Shown here: positions 8,704 through 18,048 of the stretch, piece by piece | Numbering within the stretch: the stretch's first letter is position 1 | Layout: every line of letters starts with the position of its first letter | From: Paludisphaera borealis | Lineage (GTDB): Bacteria > Planctomycetota > Planctomycetia > Isosphaerales > Isosphaeraceae | Assembly (NCBI RefSeq): GCF_001956985.1 | Contig: NZ_CP019082.1 | Location: forward strand, 1,426,001 to 1,490,000 | Length of the DNA stretch: 64,000 nt | Direction: 5' to 3' | Translations under genes and position numbers: made by a program | The notes under the pieces: model-generated | Seen by the model: the letters and a program-made list of their open reading frames with translations, nothing else | Told to the model about the DNA's origin: nothing | Databases searched by the model: none

Positions 8704-9420
8704 CTAAATTCGATTCCGACCAAGAACTCGAGCGCCGGCGGCGCGGGAACGGCGGAGTTTGACAAGCGCGAGGATCACGCCTCCCATCACGCCGCTCACC
8801 ACCGAGCTTGGCTCGGGAACGGCCGGGGTTATCTGAAAGGCCATATTGAAACCGGTCACCTTACCTGGGTCCATTCCTCCATCAAGGATATTCGAGTAAC
8901 TAGGAGTGAACGGACCGGCATTTTGCGTCAGGGAGGTCACTAAATTGGTCCCTTGGAGATAGGCAAGGTAGACATTGCGTCCTTCCGGATCGAGGGGGTT
9001 GGGAAGTATCGGCCTGAACTGGCCGAAAGGATAGATTGGTTCGGCCGGCTCTCCCGCGATGGTCCAGTACGCCATCTTGGCGGAGTACAGTTCCGGGGTT
9101 GTCAGTTGGACGTTGGAAACGTTCATTCCCCATGGAATATTTCTGTTGGTCGAGAGCAGGCCCTGCGTCGCCTCGAACCGCAGGTTGAGCCAGTCGGAAT
9201 TGCCTATGTGGAAAAAGCTCTGAGTGAGCGTGAGCCGGTCCCCATCGATCAAGGTCGTCCCGACTGATAAGACGACGTCTTGAGTAAACGTGGTAGGAGT
9301 ATTAGTTCCCACGACATGAAAGGTGCTGCCGATCAGGAATCCGGCAGACGCCTCGCGATTCCCGGTTCCAACGGTGGCGGCGACAAGAAGCAAAACGATC
9401 CTGACTACATGGCGGGACAT
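8704..9420 (-). CDS. PEP-CTERM sorting-signal secreted protein
   Basis: A 238-residue predicted secreted protein. It has an N-terminal signal peptide (VVRIVLLLVAATVGTG...ASA), a beta-rich mature part with no recognised domain, and a PEP-CTERM tail: VPEPSS, hydrophobic VVSGVMGGVILALV, then basic KLRRSRAAG. The tail is longer than average after the basic cluster (about 12 extra residues). GGAG precedes the ATG by about 11 nt. The gene converges on the kinase gene and is divergent from the parvulin gene across the long repeat-bearing gap. The function is unknown beyond likely exosortase-dependent surface display. Confidence 0.85.
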   Translation of the reverse strand: MSRHVVRIVLLLVAATVGTGNREASAGFLIGSTFHVVGTNTPTTFTQDVVLSVGTTLIDGDRLTLTQSFFHIGNSDWLNLRFEATQGLLSTNRNIPWGMNVSNVQLTTPELYSAKMAYWTIAGEPAEPIYPFGQFRPILPNPLDPEGRNVYLAYLQGTNLVTSLTQNAGPFTPSYSNILDGGMDPGKVTGFNMAFQITPAVPEPSSVVSGVMGGVILALVKLRRSRAAGARVLGRNRI

Positions 9421-9867
9421 TCGAGCGTTCTCCGGTGTTATGGATCCATGTCGAAGAGCACGTCATCGGCGCGAGCCGCCTGGAGCCACGGCGAACTCCA
9501 ACGCTGTTCACTTCGCTGTGAATGCGGGAAGAGCCGGCGTGCCGCAGGAGGTCCTGTGACGGCGGAAGTGCTGAGGTCGCCCTCACGATCAGCGTGATCG
9601 ATCTAGCCCCACCTCCGTTGGAAATACGCATCCCTTGGACACGGGCAGGCCGGTTTCGCGTGCCTCCGCTCTTCCGTCTAGGCCCCCCTTTTTTTGAAAG
9701 TCAAGGCGAGGACTCTCGGAATTCACCTCCGGCTTGCCGTTTGGGTCGTAAGTTAAGGAGAGGGAGAGTCTGCGCGCCCTGGGCACTTCCTCTATCCGGG
9801 GGGGCGTCCGAGTGGGAGGGCGATTGGGGAAGAGAGCCGGGCCGGGATCGATGCGGAAAACGGGGCC

Positions 9868-10195
9868 GAACGAACCCAATTTTCGGAGGGGCGGGTTGGT
9901 GATCGAGGGAGGCCGCTCTGGTGGGTCTGGGGGAGCGGAATCGGGTCGCTTGAACGATCCCAATCGCCGGTTTCCCGGCCGAACGAAGCCAAATTGGAAA
10001 CTGCACACAAAAAGCTTATCAGTAAAGGCTTTACGTCTTGCGCACGACGGCCGTGGGAGCGACGAACGAACCCAATTCCGGCGTGGCGGCGGGGGGAGGG
10101 CGGGAGGCCGTTGCGACGGGGGTTCGGGGGCGTTGCGAGGGAGTCGAGAGGGGTCTGCGACGGGTGATTTCGGCGCGATCGAACCCAATCGTCCG
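9868..10195 (+). repeat. Dispersed multi-motif element, copy A
   Basis: Five related motifs on the plus strand: GAACGAACCCAATT at 9868, GAACGATCCCAATC at 9952, GAACGAAGCCAAATT at 9981, GAACGAACCCAATT at 10064 and GATCGAACCCAATC at 10177. Leaving out 9952, the start-to-start intervals are 113, 83 and 113 nt. A second copy (39036-39336, opposite strand) has the same order of motif variants at 92, 82 and 112 nt. The intervals are not multiples of three, which argues against a protein repeat. The sequence between motifs is mostly diverged. Confidence 0.75.
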
Positions 10196-10276
10196 GGGGG
10201 CTGGGACGGGCGGGAGGCGTGTGGATGGGTCGGAGGATTCTCGGTCAAGTCGCGCGGCGGAATCCGCTGGAATTCG

Positions 10277-10282
10277 TATAAT
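10277..10282 (+). promoter_or_regulatory. Possible -10 element for the parvulin gene
   Basis: A perfect TATAAT lies 107 nt before the parvulin ATG, in an otherwise GC-rich region. No good -35 hexamer sits at 16-18 nt, so the call rests on the -10 alone. Confidence 0.3.
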
Positions 10283-10389
10283 CCCCAGAATCGGCCGACT
10301 CGCCTTTTTCCGTCAAGCCGCCGAGAATCGGCTTGATCGGAAACCGAGTTGGAATCCGCAGAATCGCTTTCGACAGGGAGATCCGTTCG

Positions 10390-11493
10390 ATGCGCAGGAT
10401 AGTCCTTACCGGTCTGGCGACGTTGGCGGCGACGGGGGTGTTCATCGGCGCCGAGACGGCTCGCGCCCAGACCGCGCCCGCGCAGAAGCCGGGCGCCGCG
10501 CCCGCCCCGGCGGCGGCGGCGAACGCGCCGCTCATCGCCAACGCGGGCGAGGTGGTCGCCACGGTGTCGTACAACGACGTGACCGAGAAGATCACCAAGG
10601 GCGACGTCTTCAACATCATCACCCGCTACCCGATCCCGGCCTCCGAGGATCGCGAGCAGGTCTACCGCGACGCCGTCGACACGCTGGTCAACACCAAGCT
10701 GGTGACCCAGTTCCTCAACCGCCAGCGAATCACGATCCCCCCCGCCAAGATCGACGAGGAGTTGGCGAAGCTCGAACAGGGGCTCAAGTCCGAGGGCAAG
10801 AGCCTGGAGTCGACCCTCCGAGAAAACGGCTTCTCGCCGGAGGAGATCCGCAAGGAGATCCAGGACCGACTCCGCTGGATCCAGTACGTCACCCTCAAGG
10901 CGACCGACGCCGAGCTGAAGCGGTACGTGGCCGACCACCACGACCTGTTCAGCGGCACCCAGATCCGCGCCAGCCACATCCTGCTGAAGACCGATCCCAA
11001 CGCCTCGGCGGCGGACAAGGAGAAGGTGAAGCAGAAGCTGACGGCGATCAAGAACGACATCGAGACCAGCAAGATCACCTTCGCCGAGGCCGCCAACAAG
11101 TTTTCGGAAGACCCGGCCAACGCCGGCGGCGGCGGCGGCGACCTCGACTTCTTCAACCTGAGCAGCGGCTTCATCCCCGAGTTCACGGACGTCGCGTTCA
11201 AGCTCAAGAAGGGATCGGTCTCCAACCCGGTCGAGACCCCCTACGGCTACCACCTGATCCAGGTGACCGACCGCAAGGAAGGCCGCCCGGTCGACCTTGA
11301 GCAGAACAAGCCGTACGTCACGACGGTCTACGCCGGCGAGCTTCAGAAGAACCTTCTGACCGAAGCCCGCAAGGCGGCCAAGATCGAAGTCAAGCCGATG
11401 CCCAAGGACCTGTATCCGCCGGTTCCGACCCAGGCCGCCCCGGCCGCGACCAAGCCGGCCGCGGCCGCCAAGGCGAAGGCCAAGGCGGGGTGA
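10390..11493 (+). CDS. Exported PpiC/SurA-type peptidyl-prolyl isomerase
   Basis: A 367-residue protein. The signal peptide (VLTGLATLAATGVFIGAETARA) is followed by an Ala/Pro-rich linker. A SurA-like helical chaperone region spans about 55-190. The parvulin domain spans about 195-300 (IRASHILLKTD, FAEAANKFSEDPANAGGGGG, YGYHLIQVTDRKEG). The Lys/Ala/Pro-rich tail looks disordered. The protein should help fold envelope proteins in the periplasm. The start at 10390 is preferred: it has AGGGAG upstream and places the signal peptide at the N-terminus, whereas an in-frame start 57 nt earlier adds a non-signal extension. It is monocistronic, with a strong hairpin 31 nt after the stop. Confidence 0.92.
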   Translation: MRRIVLTGLATLAATGVFIGAETARAQTAPAQKPGAAPAPAAAANAPLIANAGEVVATVSYNDVTEKITKGDVFNIITRYPIPASEDREQVYRDAVDTLVNTKLVTQFLNRQRITIPPAKIDEELAKLEQGLKSEGKSLESTLRENGFSPEEIRKEIQDRLRWIQYVTLKATDAELKRYVADHHDLFSGTQIRASHILLKTDPNASAADKEKVKQKLTAIKNDIETSKITFAEAANKFSEDPANAGGGGGDLDFFNLSSGFIPEFTDVAFKLKKGSVSNPVETPYGYHLIQVTDRKEGRPVDLEQNKPYVTTVYAGELQKNLLTEARKAAKIEVKPMPKDLYPPVPTQAAPAATKPAAAAKAKAKAG

Positions 11494-11524
11494 CGAGACG
11501 CGTTGAATCGAATCGAATCGAGAA

Positions 11525-11558
11525 GGACGGGCCCGATCGGCGACGACCGGGCCCGTCC
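11525..11558. terminator. Bidirectional hairpin between parvulin and epimerase genes
   Basis: An 11-bp perfect stem (GGACGGGCCCG / CGGGCCCGTCC) with a 12-nt loop, between two convergent genes that stop at 11493 and 11562. U-tracts are weak on both sides. Confidence 0.6.
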
Positions 11559-11561
11559 GAA

Positions 11562-12536
11562 TCAACCGAGATCGGACAGATCGAGCCGGCCCTCGCGATG
11601 CAGGGCCTCGAACCGCCGGTAGGTCTCGGCGATCCCTTCCCGAAGCGGGGTCCGGGGGATCGGCCCCAGGGTGGCCTGAAGCCGGGCGTCGTCGAGGCTG
11701 GGGGCGATCGGAAGCTGACGGTCGCCGTGGCTGACCAGAGGACCCGCCGCGGGAACTTCTTGAACCAGAGTCTCGACGAACGCCTCGATGGGCTCGACGG
11801 CCCCCCGCAGGTTGAACGCCTCGGCCCCCTTGAACGGGCGGTTCAGGGCGAGGACGAACGTGGCGGCGACGTCGCCGACGTATTGCAGATCTTGATAACC
11901 GCCGTAGCTGATCTGATACGGCCGGCCCGCCGCGACCGACTTGATCGCCTTGGTCGGCTCGCTGGTCATCCCGAAGTCGCGTCCCACGCCGTAGACCGTC
12001 CAGGGGCGAAGCCCGACGCTGGTGATCCCCTTGTCGAGCCAGTAGACGCGGGCGTTCAACTCGTTACAAACCTTGTAAGCGCCATAATGCGTCAGCGGGG
12101 CCAGGCGGATCTCGTCGGCCAGAGGGCCGGTCGAGCCGGCCTCGGGCGGGCCGTGAACCGCCGCCGAACTGGCGTAGACCACCCGCTCGACCTGATCCGG
12201 GAGGGCCGCCGCCGCCTCGAAAACCGCCAGGGTCCCGATCACGTTGACCTTGGCCCCGAGGATCGGGTTGGCCCGGCAGGTGGGCGTCTGCAGACCCGCC
12301 AGGTGCAGCAGGTGGGTCGCCCGGCAGTCCACCACGGCCTTGAGTACGGCCTCGGGATCGGAGACGTCGCCCTGGACGAAGCGGACCTCGGCCTTGCGCT
12401 CGGGGTCGAGGACGAGGTCGAGCCGGTGAGTGTCCTCGGCGAGGTCGTAAATCCAGACCTGATGGCCCTCTTCGACCAGTTGCTTCGCCGCCCACGAACC
12501 GATGCAGCCGTATCCGCCAGTCATCAAAACCCGCAC
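11562..12536 (-). CDS. NAD-dependent epimerase/dehydratase (extended SDR family)
   Basis: A 324-residue extended short-chain dehydrogenase of the nucleotide-sugar epimerase type. The Rossmann motif TGGYGCIG is at the N-terminus, followed by the acidic NAD-selecting end of beta-2 (IYDLAED) and HLAGLQTP. The catalytic Ser region is SSAAVHG and the YxxxK pair is YGAYK. RPWTVYGVGRDFG resembles the substrate loop. The GTG start at 12536 has GGAG 8 nt upstream and puts the beta-1 strand (VRVLMTGG) at the very N-terminus; a longer ATG frame adds 31 implausible residues. The true substrate cannot be told. It is divergent from the enolase-superfamily gene, so the two may share regulation. Confidence 0.9.
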   Translation of the reverse strand: MRVLMTGGYGCIGSWAAKQLVEEGHQVWIYDLAEDTHRLDLVLDPERKAEVRFVQGDVSDPEAVLKAVVDCRATHLLHLAGLQTPTCRANPILGAKVNVIGTLAVFEAAAALPDQVERVVYASSAAVHGPPEAGSTGPLADEIRLAPLTHYGAYKVCNELNARVYWLDKGITSVGLRPWTVYGVGRDFGMTSEPTKAIKSVAAGRPYQISYGGYQDLQYVGDVAATFVLALNRPFKGAEAFNLRGAVEPIEAFVETLVQEVPAAGPLVSHGDRQLPIAPSLDDARLQATLGPIPRTPLREGIAETYRRFEALHREGRLDLSDLG

Positions 12537-12773
12537 AGGATGATCTCCTTGAAGCCTCGTTCCGTAGCCGCTTTCCGCTCCGAAAGCCTGGTACCGCCCG
12601 ATTGTCGACGCCCGGCCGGCGGGCCGCAAGGCCCCGTCGAGCCAGCGCGGCCGCCGGACTTTTCGACGCCACCGCCCGACGACCGTCTGTCATCCGCCCC
12701 CGGCCTCTGAGAAACTGGGCCTTCGGCAAAGTCGCCGCTCCCCCGTTCCCCGCTCTTCTGGACACCAAGCTCC

Positions 12774-14126
12774 ATGCCCCAGGTCAACGACGCCCGCGTC
12801 AAGGACGTGAGCTGCGAGTTCGAGGACACCCCCTTCCGGACCCCCTTGAAGTTCGGCGGGCGGGTCGTGGACGGCAGCCAGATCGTCAACGTCGCCGTCA
12901 CGGTCGAGACGGCCGATGGTCGGCGGGCCGTCGGCCATGGGTCGATGCCGCTGGGCAACGTCTGGGGATGGCCGTCGCCGAATATCGCCCCGGTTGCCGC
13001 CGCCGAGGCCGTCCGCCGGCTGGCCCAATCGGCCTCGCGCTGGCTGGCCTCGTACCCCGACGCCGGCCACCCGCTCGATATCGGGAACGACCTGGAGCAC
13101 GCACTTGGAACCCTCGCGGACGAGGTGATCGGCGAACTGGGTCTCTCCGAGCCGATGCCCAAGCTGATGGCCCTGGTGGCGGCCTCGTCCGTCGACGCCG
13201 CCCTTCACGACGCCTACGGCAAGGTTCACGGGCGGTCCGTCTACGCCTGCTACGGCCCCGACTTCGTCGCCCGCGACCTCTCCCACTACCTGACGCCCGA
13301 GTTCCAGGGCGAGTTCCTCGACCGCTACGTCAGCCCCGCGCCCCGGCCGACCTTCCCCCTCTACCACCTGGTCGGGGCGATGGACCCGCTGTCGGCCGCC
13401 GACGTCGTCCGGCCGATCGGCGACGGCCTTCCGGAGACCCTGGCCGACTGGATCGACCGCGACGGCCTGACGCACCTCAAGATCAAGCTCAGCGGCGACG
13501 ATCCGGCCTGGGACGCCCAACGGGTGCTCGACGTGGATCGGATCGCCGAGGAGGCCGGCCGGCGTCGCGGTTGGGCCGGCTGGCGGTTCTCGCTCGACTT
13601 CAACGAGCGCTGCGACCGGCCCGAGCAGGTCCTCGACCTGTTCGACCGGCTCCGCGCCGAGTCGCCTGGGGCGCTCGAGAAGATCCAGTACGTCGAGCAG
13701 CCGACCGCCCGCGACCTGAACGCCCACCCCGAGGCCGACATGCACCGGGTCGCGGCCGTCCGTCCGGTGGTGATCGATGAGTCGCTGACGGGGCTCGACA
13801 GCCTGCTGTTGGCCCGCCAGCGCGGCTACTCGGGCGTCGCCCTGAAGACCTGCAAGGGGCACGGCCAGGCCCTCCTGATGGCCGCTTACGCCCGCAAGCA
13901 CGGCCTGTTTCTGTGTGTCCAGGACCTGACCTGCCCGGGGGCGTCGTTCCTGCACTCGGCCGGACTCGCCGCCCGAATCCCCGGGGTCGAGGCGATCGAG
14001 GGGAACGGCCGGCAGTACTGCCCGGCGGCCAACCGCAGGTGGGAAGACCGCTTTGCGGGCGTTTTCCACCCCCGCGACGGCGTGATCCAGACCGGCCTAC
14101 TGAGCGGCCCCGGCCTCGGTTACTGA
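12774..14126 (+). CDS. Enolase-superfamily enzyme (mandelate racemase/muconate-lactonising-like)
   Basis: A 450-residue enolase-superfamily protein. The N-terminal capping domain covers about 1-140, then a TIM barrel with the superfamily landmarks in order: LKIKLSGDD (catalytic lysine on beta-2), SLDFNE (first metal Asp), YVEQP (metal Glu), VIDES (third metal ligand) and LKTCKG (lysine on beta-6). Such enzymes abstract the proton alpha to a carboxylate in racemisation, epimerisation or dehydration of acid sugars, dipeptides or lactones. The next gene, 42 nt downstream on the same strand, is an MFS transporter, so the pair may import and convert a carboxylate substrate. It is longer than typical dipeptide epimerases (about 350-370). 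Confidence 0.9.
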   Translation: MPQVNDARVKDVSCEFEDTPFRTPLKFGGRVVDGSQIVNVAVTVETADGRRAVGHGSMPLGNVWGWPSPNIAPVAAAEAVRRLAQSASRWLASYPDAGHPLDIGNDLEHALGTLADEVIGELGLSEPMPKLMALVAASSVDAALHDAYGKVHGRSVYACYGPDFVARDLSHYLTPEFQGEFLDRYVSPAPRPTFPLYHLVGAMDPLSAADVVRPIGDGLPETLADWIDRDGLTHLKIKLSGDDPAWDAQRVLDVDRIAEEAGRRRGWAGWRFSLDFNERCDRPEQVLDLFDRLRAESPGALEKIQYVEQPTARDLNAHPEADMHRVAAVRPVVIDESLTGLDSLLLARQRGYSGVALKTCKGHGQALLMAAYARKHGLFLCVQDLTCPGASFLHSAGLAARIPGVEAIEGNGRQYCPAANRRWEDRFAGVFHPRDGVIQTGLLSGPGLGY

Positions 14127-14168
14127 CCGGCGGACGACGGCGAGCAGAGATCCGAGGAGACCCAGCGA

Positions 14169-15527
14169 ATGAACCACGACCCCACTTCCGACGCCTCCGG
14201 CCTGTACTCGACGGCTCTCGCCCCGCCCCCGGCCGACGCCTTCCGACGCGGGCGCTGGCTGGCCCTGCTGGCCGCCTCGCTGGGCTGGATGTTCGACGGC
14301 TTCGAGATGGGGCTCCACCCGCTGGTCGCGTACCCGGCGCTCCGGGAGTTGCTCAGTCCGGGAGTCGCCGCGACGCTGGGGCCGGGCGCCGACTCGGCCG
14401 CGGCGGCGACGGCCCTGGCGACGGCGGTCGGCCAGTGGAACGCGATCCTGAACGCCCTGTTCCTGTTCGGCGCGGCGTCCGGAGGGTTCCTGTTCGGCTG
14501 GCTCGGCGACCGGATCGGCCGCACCAGGGCCCTGACCCTGACGATCCTGACCTACACCCTGCTGACCGGGCTGGGGGGCTTCTCGACGTCGGTCTGGCAC
14601 CTGGCGGCGTCGCGGTTTCTGGCGGCGGTCGGGATGGGGGGGGAGTGGAGCCTGGGCGTCGCCCTGGTGATGGAAATCTGGCCGGCCTCGGCGCGCCCCC
14701 TCCTGGCCGGGGTGATCGGAGCGATGGGGAACCTCGGCTACCTGCTCATCGCCTTGACCAGCCTGGGCGTGAACGTCCTCTCCGGCCAGGCGACGACGAG
14801 CTGGCGGCCGTTGATGTTCATCGGCGTCGTGCCGGCGTTCCTGGTGTTCATGATCCGTCTCTGGGTCCCGGAATCGGCCCGCTGGGAAGCCGCCGTGGCC
14901 GACGCCGAGCCGGTCCGGCCATGGGAGCCCCTGGCCCCTGCGACGCGCTGGCGTTGCGTGATCGCCACGTTGCTGACGGGCGTCGCCCTGCTCGGCACCT
15001 GGGGGGCGGTCCAATGGATTCCGCTTTGGGCTGTCACTCTGGCTGGGCCGGAGCGAGCCGGCGCCAAGGAGTATTCCCAGATCGTCGCGGCGATCGGGGC
15101 CTGCATCGGAGCCTTGGCCGCCGCCCTGTTCTCGAGGCGGCACGGCCGCCGGCCGACCTACTTCCTGTTGTGTCTGCTCTCGCTGGCATCGACCGGCTGG
15201 CTATTCCGCACGCCCCAGACGTTCGGTCCGGGGTTCCTGGCCGGCGTGTTCGCCGTGGGGCTCACCACCGCGGCGTTCTACGGCTGGGCCCCGCTCTACC
15301 TGCCGGAACTGTTCCCGACCCGCATCCGGGCGACCGCCCAGGGAATCGCCTACAACTTCGGCCGGATTTTCGCCGGAATCGGCACTCTGGCCCTGACCGG
15401 CGCGATGCTCGACCGGTTCCGCAGCGACCTTCCGGCCAGCCTGGCGGTCACCAGCTTGATTTACGTCGTCGGTCTCGTACTGATCTGGTTCGCCCCCGAA
15501 ACCAAGGGACGGCCGTTGCCCGATTGA
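14169..15527 (+). CDS. MFS transporter, metabolite/aromatic-acid:proton symporter type
   Basis: A 452-residue inner-membrane transporter with about 12 hydrophobic helices. The family marks are [12 protein letters not shown] in helix 1 and the loop 2-3 motif [14 protein letters not shown] second-half equivalent, [12 protein letters not shown], lies in the helix 8-9 loop. Helix 11 ends in [19 protein letters not shown], typical of the sugar/acid symporter branch. It lies 42 nt after the enolase-superfamily gene and probably in its operon, which suggests uptake of an organic acid processed by that enzyme. Substrate specificity is not decidable from sequence. Confidence 0.92.
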   Translation: MNHDPTSDASGLYSTALAPPPADAFRRGRWLALLAASLGWMFDGFEMGLHPLVAYPALRELLSPGVAATLGPGADSAAAATALATAVGQWNAILNALFLFGAASGGFLFGWLGDRIGRTRALTLTILTYTLLTGLGGFSTSVWHLAASRFLAAVGMGGEWSLGVALVMEIWPASARPLLAGVIGAMGNLGYLLIALTSLGVNVLSGQATTSWRPLMFIGVVPAFLVFMIRLWVPESARWEAAVADAEPVRPWEPLAPATRWRCVIATLLTGVALLGTWGAVQWIPLWAVTLAGPERAGAKEYSQIVAAIGACIGALAAALFSRRHGRRPTYFLLCLLSLASTGWLFRTPQTFGPGFLAGVFAVGLTTAAFYGWAPLYLPELFPTRIRATAQGIAYNFGRIFAGIGTLALTGAMLDRFRSDLPASLAVTSLIYVVGLVLIWFAPETKGRPLPD

Positions 15528-15586
15528 GTCGGCTGCGGCCGTGGCGGAGCGAGCCGGTTCCTCATGGCGCAGCGATGGGAGTGATC

Positions 15587-17062
15587 ATGCCAGAGGCTAT
15601 GGATCGTGAGCCGACGCCCGCCCGCCGGGACGGTCTCGTGCAGCGGTTGCGCATCCACTTCGGCTTCCGTTCCTTCCGGCCCGGGCAGCGACGCGCCGTG
15701 CAGTCGGCGATGGATGGTCGCGATACGCTGGTCGTCATGCCCACGGGATCGGGCAAGAGCCTATGCTTTCAGCTCCCCGGCCTTGAGCTTCCCGGGGCGA
15801 CGGTCGTGGTCAGCCCGTTGATCGCCTTGATGAAAGATCAGACCGAGGCCCTCGAAAGTCGAGGCTTCGAGGCGATGGCGATCAACAGCACGCTCACCGC
15901 CGCCCAGCGCGAGGAGGCGGAGGAGCGGATCAAGAACGGGTTTCACGGCTTCATTTACACGACTCCCGAGCAACTCGCCGACCCCGAGTTCCGCACGTTG
16001 CTGCGAGCCGCGCAGCTTGATCTGTTCGTCGTTGACGAGGCGCATTGCGTCAGCCAATGGGGGCATGACTTCCGTCCGGAATACCTGGCGCTGGGCGCAG
16101 TGATCGAAGACCTCGGCCGCCCCACGGTGCTCGCTCTGACGGCCACGGCGACCGCCGACGTCGTCGAGGACGTCCTCAAGCAGCTTCGCATTCCCGACGC
16201 CGCGGTCGTCCACACGGGGTTTTACCGCCCCAATCTCCGGCTCGCGGTCGTCTCGGTCACCGAGGAAGTCGAGAAGTTCGATCGCCTCGTCGAGTTGCTG
16301 GGCGACGGCGAATCGTCGGGCGTCGTCTACGCCGCGACCGTCAAAGCGGTCGAGAGCTTGACCGAACAACTCGCCGAGCGGGGCTTTCGCGTCGTCGCGT
16401 ACCACGGCCGGATGAAGACCGTCGACCGCGCGACGAATCAAGATCGGTTCATGAAAGGCGAGGTCCCGATCATGGTCGCGACCAACGCGTTCGGCCTGGG
16501 AATCGACAAGCCCGACATCCGGTACGTGATCCACACCCATCTTCCCGGCACGATCGAGTCGTTCTACCAGGAGTTCGGTCGGGCGGGCCGCGACGGCGAA
16601 CCGGCGACTTGCACCTTGATCTATCGACCCGAGGACCGGAAGCTCCACGCGTTCTTCCAGGCCGGGCGCTATCCCTCGTCGGAAGACCTGGTCAACGCGC
16701 ATCACGCACTCAAGAGGCTGGCCGAGTCGCCTCCTCGATTCGACGAGCTTGAGCTGGTCTCGCCCTTGCCGCGCACGCGATTCAAGAGCGCGCTGAACGT
16801 CTTTCGAGCGGCGGGAATCGTCAAGGAAGACCTCTCGGGGCGGTTGCATTTGCTCCGTCCCGAGTTGACGCTCGACGACATGTCGCGGCTGGCGAGCCGC
16901 TACGAGGAACGCGACGAAATCGACCGCCTGAATCTCCAGCGGATGGTCGAGTACGCCGAGTCGCGTGATTGCCGCTGGCGCGTCGTGCTGGACTACTTCG
17001 GCCAGGACGACGAGCCCGTCGGAGCCTGCGGCCGGTGCGACCATTGCTCGCCAGGGCTTTGA
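15587..17062 (+). CDS. recQ: RecQ-family ATP-dependent DNA helicase (short form)
   Basis: A 491-residue 3'-5' superfamily-2 DNA helicase acting in recombination and fork repair. Visible motifs are [11 protein letters not shown] (motif 0), MPTGSGKS (Walker A, K57), [14 protein letters not shown] (150-163), [16 protein letters not shown], and [11 protein letters not shown] followed by EFGRAGRDG (motif VI). The C-terminus carries a zinc cluster (CRWRV....CGRCDHC) and stops a few residues later. The protein therefore lacks the trailing winged-helix and HRDC domains of E. coli RecQ (about 610 residues) and matches the size of the short RecS-like type. A winged-helix-like stretch lies before the zinc cluster. 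The ATG at 15587 has GGGAG upstream; an ATG 12 nt earlier is also possible. It starts 59 nt after the MFS gene. Confidence 0.94.
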   Translation: MPEAMDREPTPARRDGLVQRLRIHFGFRSFRPGQRRAVQSAMDGRDTLVVMPTGSGKSLCFQLPGLELPGATVVVSPLIALMKDQTEALESRGFEAMAINSTLTAAQREEAEERIKNGFHGFIYTTPEQLADPEFRTLLRAAQLDLFVVDEAHCVSQWGHDFRPEYLALGAVIEDLGRPTVLALTATATADVVEDVLKQLRIPDAAVVHTGFYRPNLRLAVVSVTEEVEKFDRLVELLGDGESSGVVYAATVKAVESLTEQLAERGFRVVAYHGRMKTVDRATNQDRFMKGEVPIMVATNAFGLGIDKPDIRYVIHTHLPGTIESFYQEFGRAGRDGEPATCTLIYRPEDRKLHAFFQAGRYPSSEDLVNAHHALKRLAESPPRFDELELVSPLPRTRFKSALNVFRAAGIVKEDLSGRLHLLRPELTLDDMSRLASRYEERDEIDRLNLQRMVEYAESRDCRWRVVLDYFGQDDEPVGACGRCDHCSPGL

Positions 17063-17169
17063 AATCACATCAATGCGCCACGTCGCCGACGATTCCTGAG
17101 ACGACTGAACGCTACGCTTGCCGACCTTGATCTCGTCGATCGTGACGGCTCAGACGAGTCGAACCGTGA

Positions 17170-18048
17170 TCAAGCCTTGCCGAAGACGCGCTCGTCGACC
17201 ATGACGATCGGCTTCCATTCCGTGCCGTCCCACGCCTGATGGACGACTTTAACCCTGTCCGCGTCGAGATCGATCTCCAGGAAGCCCGGCGGCTGGAGGG
17301 CGGCGGGGTCGCGATAGAGCGGGGCGCCGGCGTTGAGACAGAGCTGGTCGGGAAGCTCTCTCGGCCGGAAAGCCCAGGCGGCGTGCACATGTCCGCAGCA
17401 GAATATGTGCGGGCCCACCCGCGCGAGCCATGCGGCCAGTTCGTCGGCGTTTTCCAGACGCTTGGCGGCCAGCTCGCGCTCGTAAGGCGGCGGGGCCGCG
17501 ATCGGGTAGTGGCTGGCGACGATCAGCCGCCGGGGGCGCCCGGGGGCGTCGGTCAGCAGTGCCCGGGCCTGGTCGAGCTGCGCGGTCGGAATCCGTCCGC
17601 GTGGCGTGTAGTGGAACCGCGTCGCGTCGAGCCCGAGAATCGCCGTCTCGTCGTCGAGACGACGCAGCCAGGGAAAAGTCAGCCGAGGCATGTATAAGCC
17701 GAAGGCCGATTCGAAGCGATTCGTCGTCGACGACCGCCGGGTCGCGCGATCGTGATTGCCCGGCAAGATTGTGATCCGCTCGCGATCCGCCATTAAGGGC
17801 GCAAGATGACGCTTGGCGTCGGCGAATTCGTCGGGAAGGGCCGACGTCGTCAAGTCCCCCGTAATGAGCACATGATCAGGATTAAGGCTTCTTACCCTCG
17901 CCACGACCTCGTCGACCCGTTCGAGCTGAAACTGATGGGCGCGGCCGCGCAGCAGCGCGAGCATCCACCAGGCGCGGACGCCGACCAGCTGACCGACGTT
18001 CCATGTGTATCGCCAGACGTGAATGTCGGAAAGGTGAACGACTTTCAA
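17170..18048 (-). CDS. Calcineurin-like metallophosphoesterase
   Basis: A 292-residue cytosolic metallophosphoesterase. All five metal-binding blocks are present in order: LSDIH (N-terminal), GDLT, GNHD, SHYP and GHVH. They bind the di-metal centre of the family. The overall pattern resembles 3',5'-cyclic-nucleotide phosphodiesterase or UDP-diacylglucosamine hydrolase relatives, but substrate is undecided. Translation appears to start at TTG (18048), overlapping the stop codon of the upstream lipid kinase gene by 3 nt (TTGA), so the two are translationally coupled. Confidence 0.9.
   Translation of the reverse strand: MKVVHLSDIHVWRYTWNVGQLVGVRAWWMLALLRGRAHQFQLERVDEVVARVRSLNPDHVLITGDLTTSALPDEFADAKRHLAPLMADRERITILPGNHDRATRRSSTTNRFESAFGLYMPRLTFPWLRRLDDETAILGLDATRFHYTPRGRIPTAQLDQARALLTDAPGRPRRLIVASHYPIAAPPPYERELAAKRLENADELAAWLARVGPHIFCCGHVHAAWAFRPRELPDQLCLNAGAPLYRDPAALQPPGFLEIDLDADRVKVVHQAWDGTEWKPIVMVDERVFGKA

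Larger units (their letters stand above)
9421..10389. other. Long gene-free region carrying a dispersed repeat element
   Basis: 969 bp between divergent genes. Several frames stay open only because GC is very high; their translations are low-complexity Arg/Gly/Pro strings with no family resemblance. The notable content is the repeat element at 9868-10195. A polypurine-rich, G-run-rich segment covers about 10080-10230. Confidence 0.6.

Noticed and set aside
11504-11523. Short GAATC tandem repeat
   Set aside because: Only three units; too short to be meaningful.
9589-11565. Very long minus-strand open frame over the repeat region and the parvulin gene
   Set aside because: It is open only because of high GC; the translation is Arg/Gly/Pro-rich with no family resemblance and it lies antisense to a clear parvulin gene.
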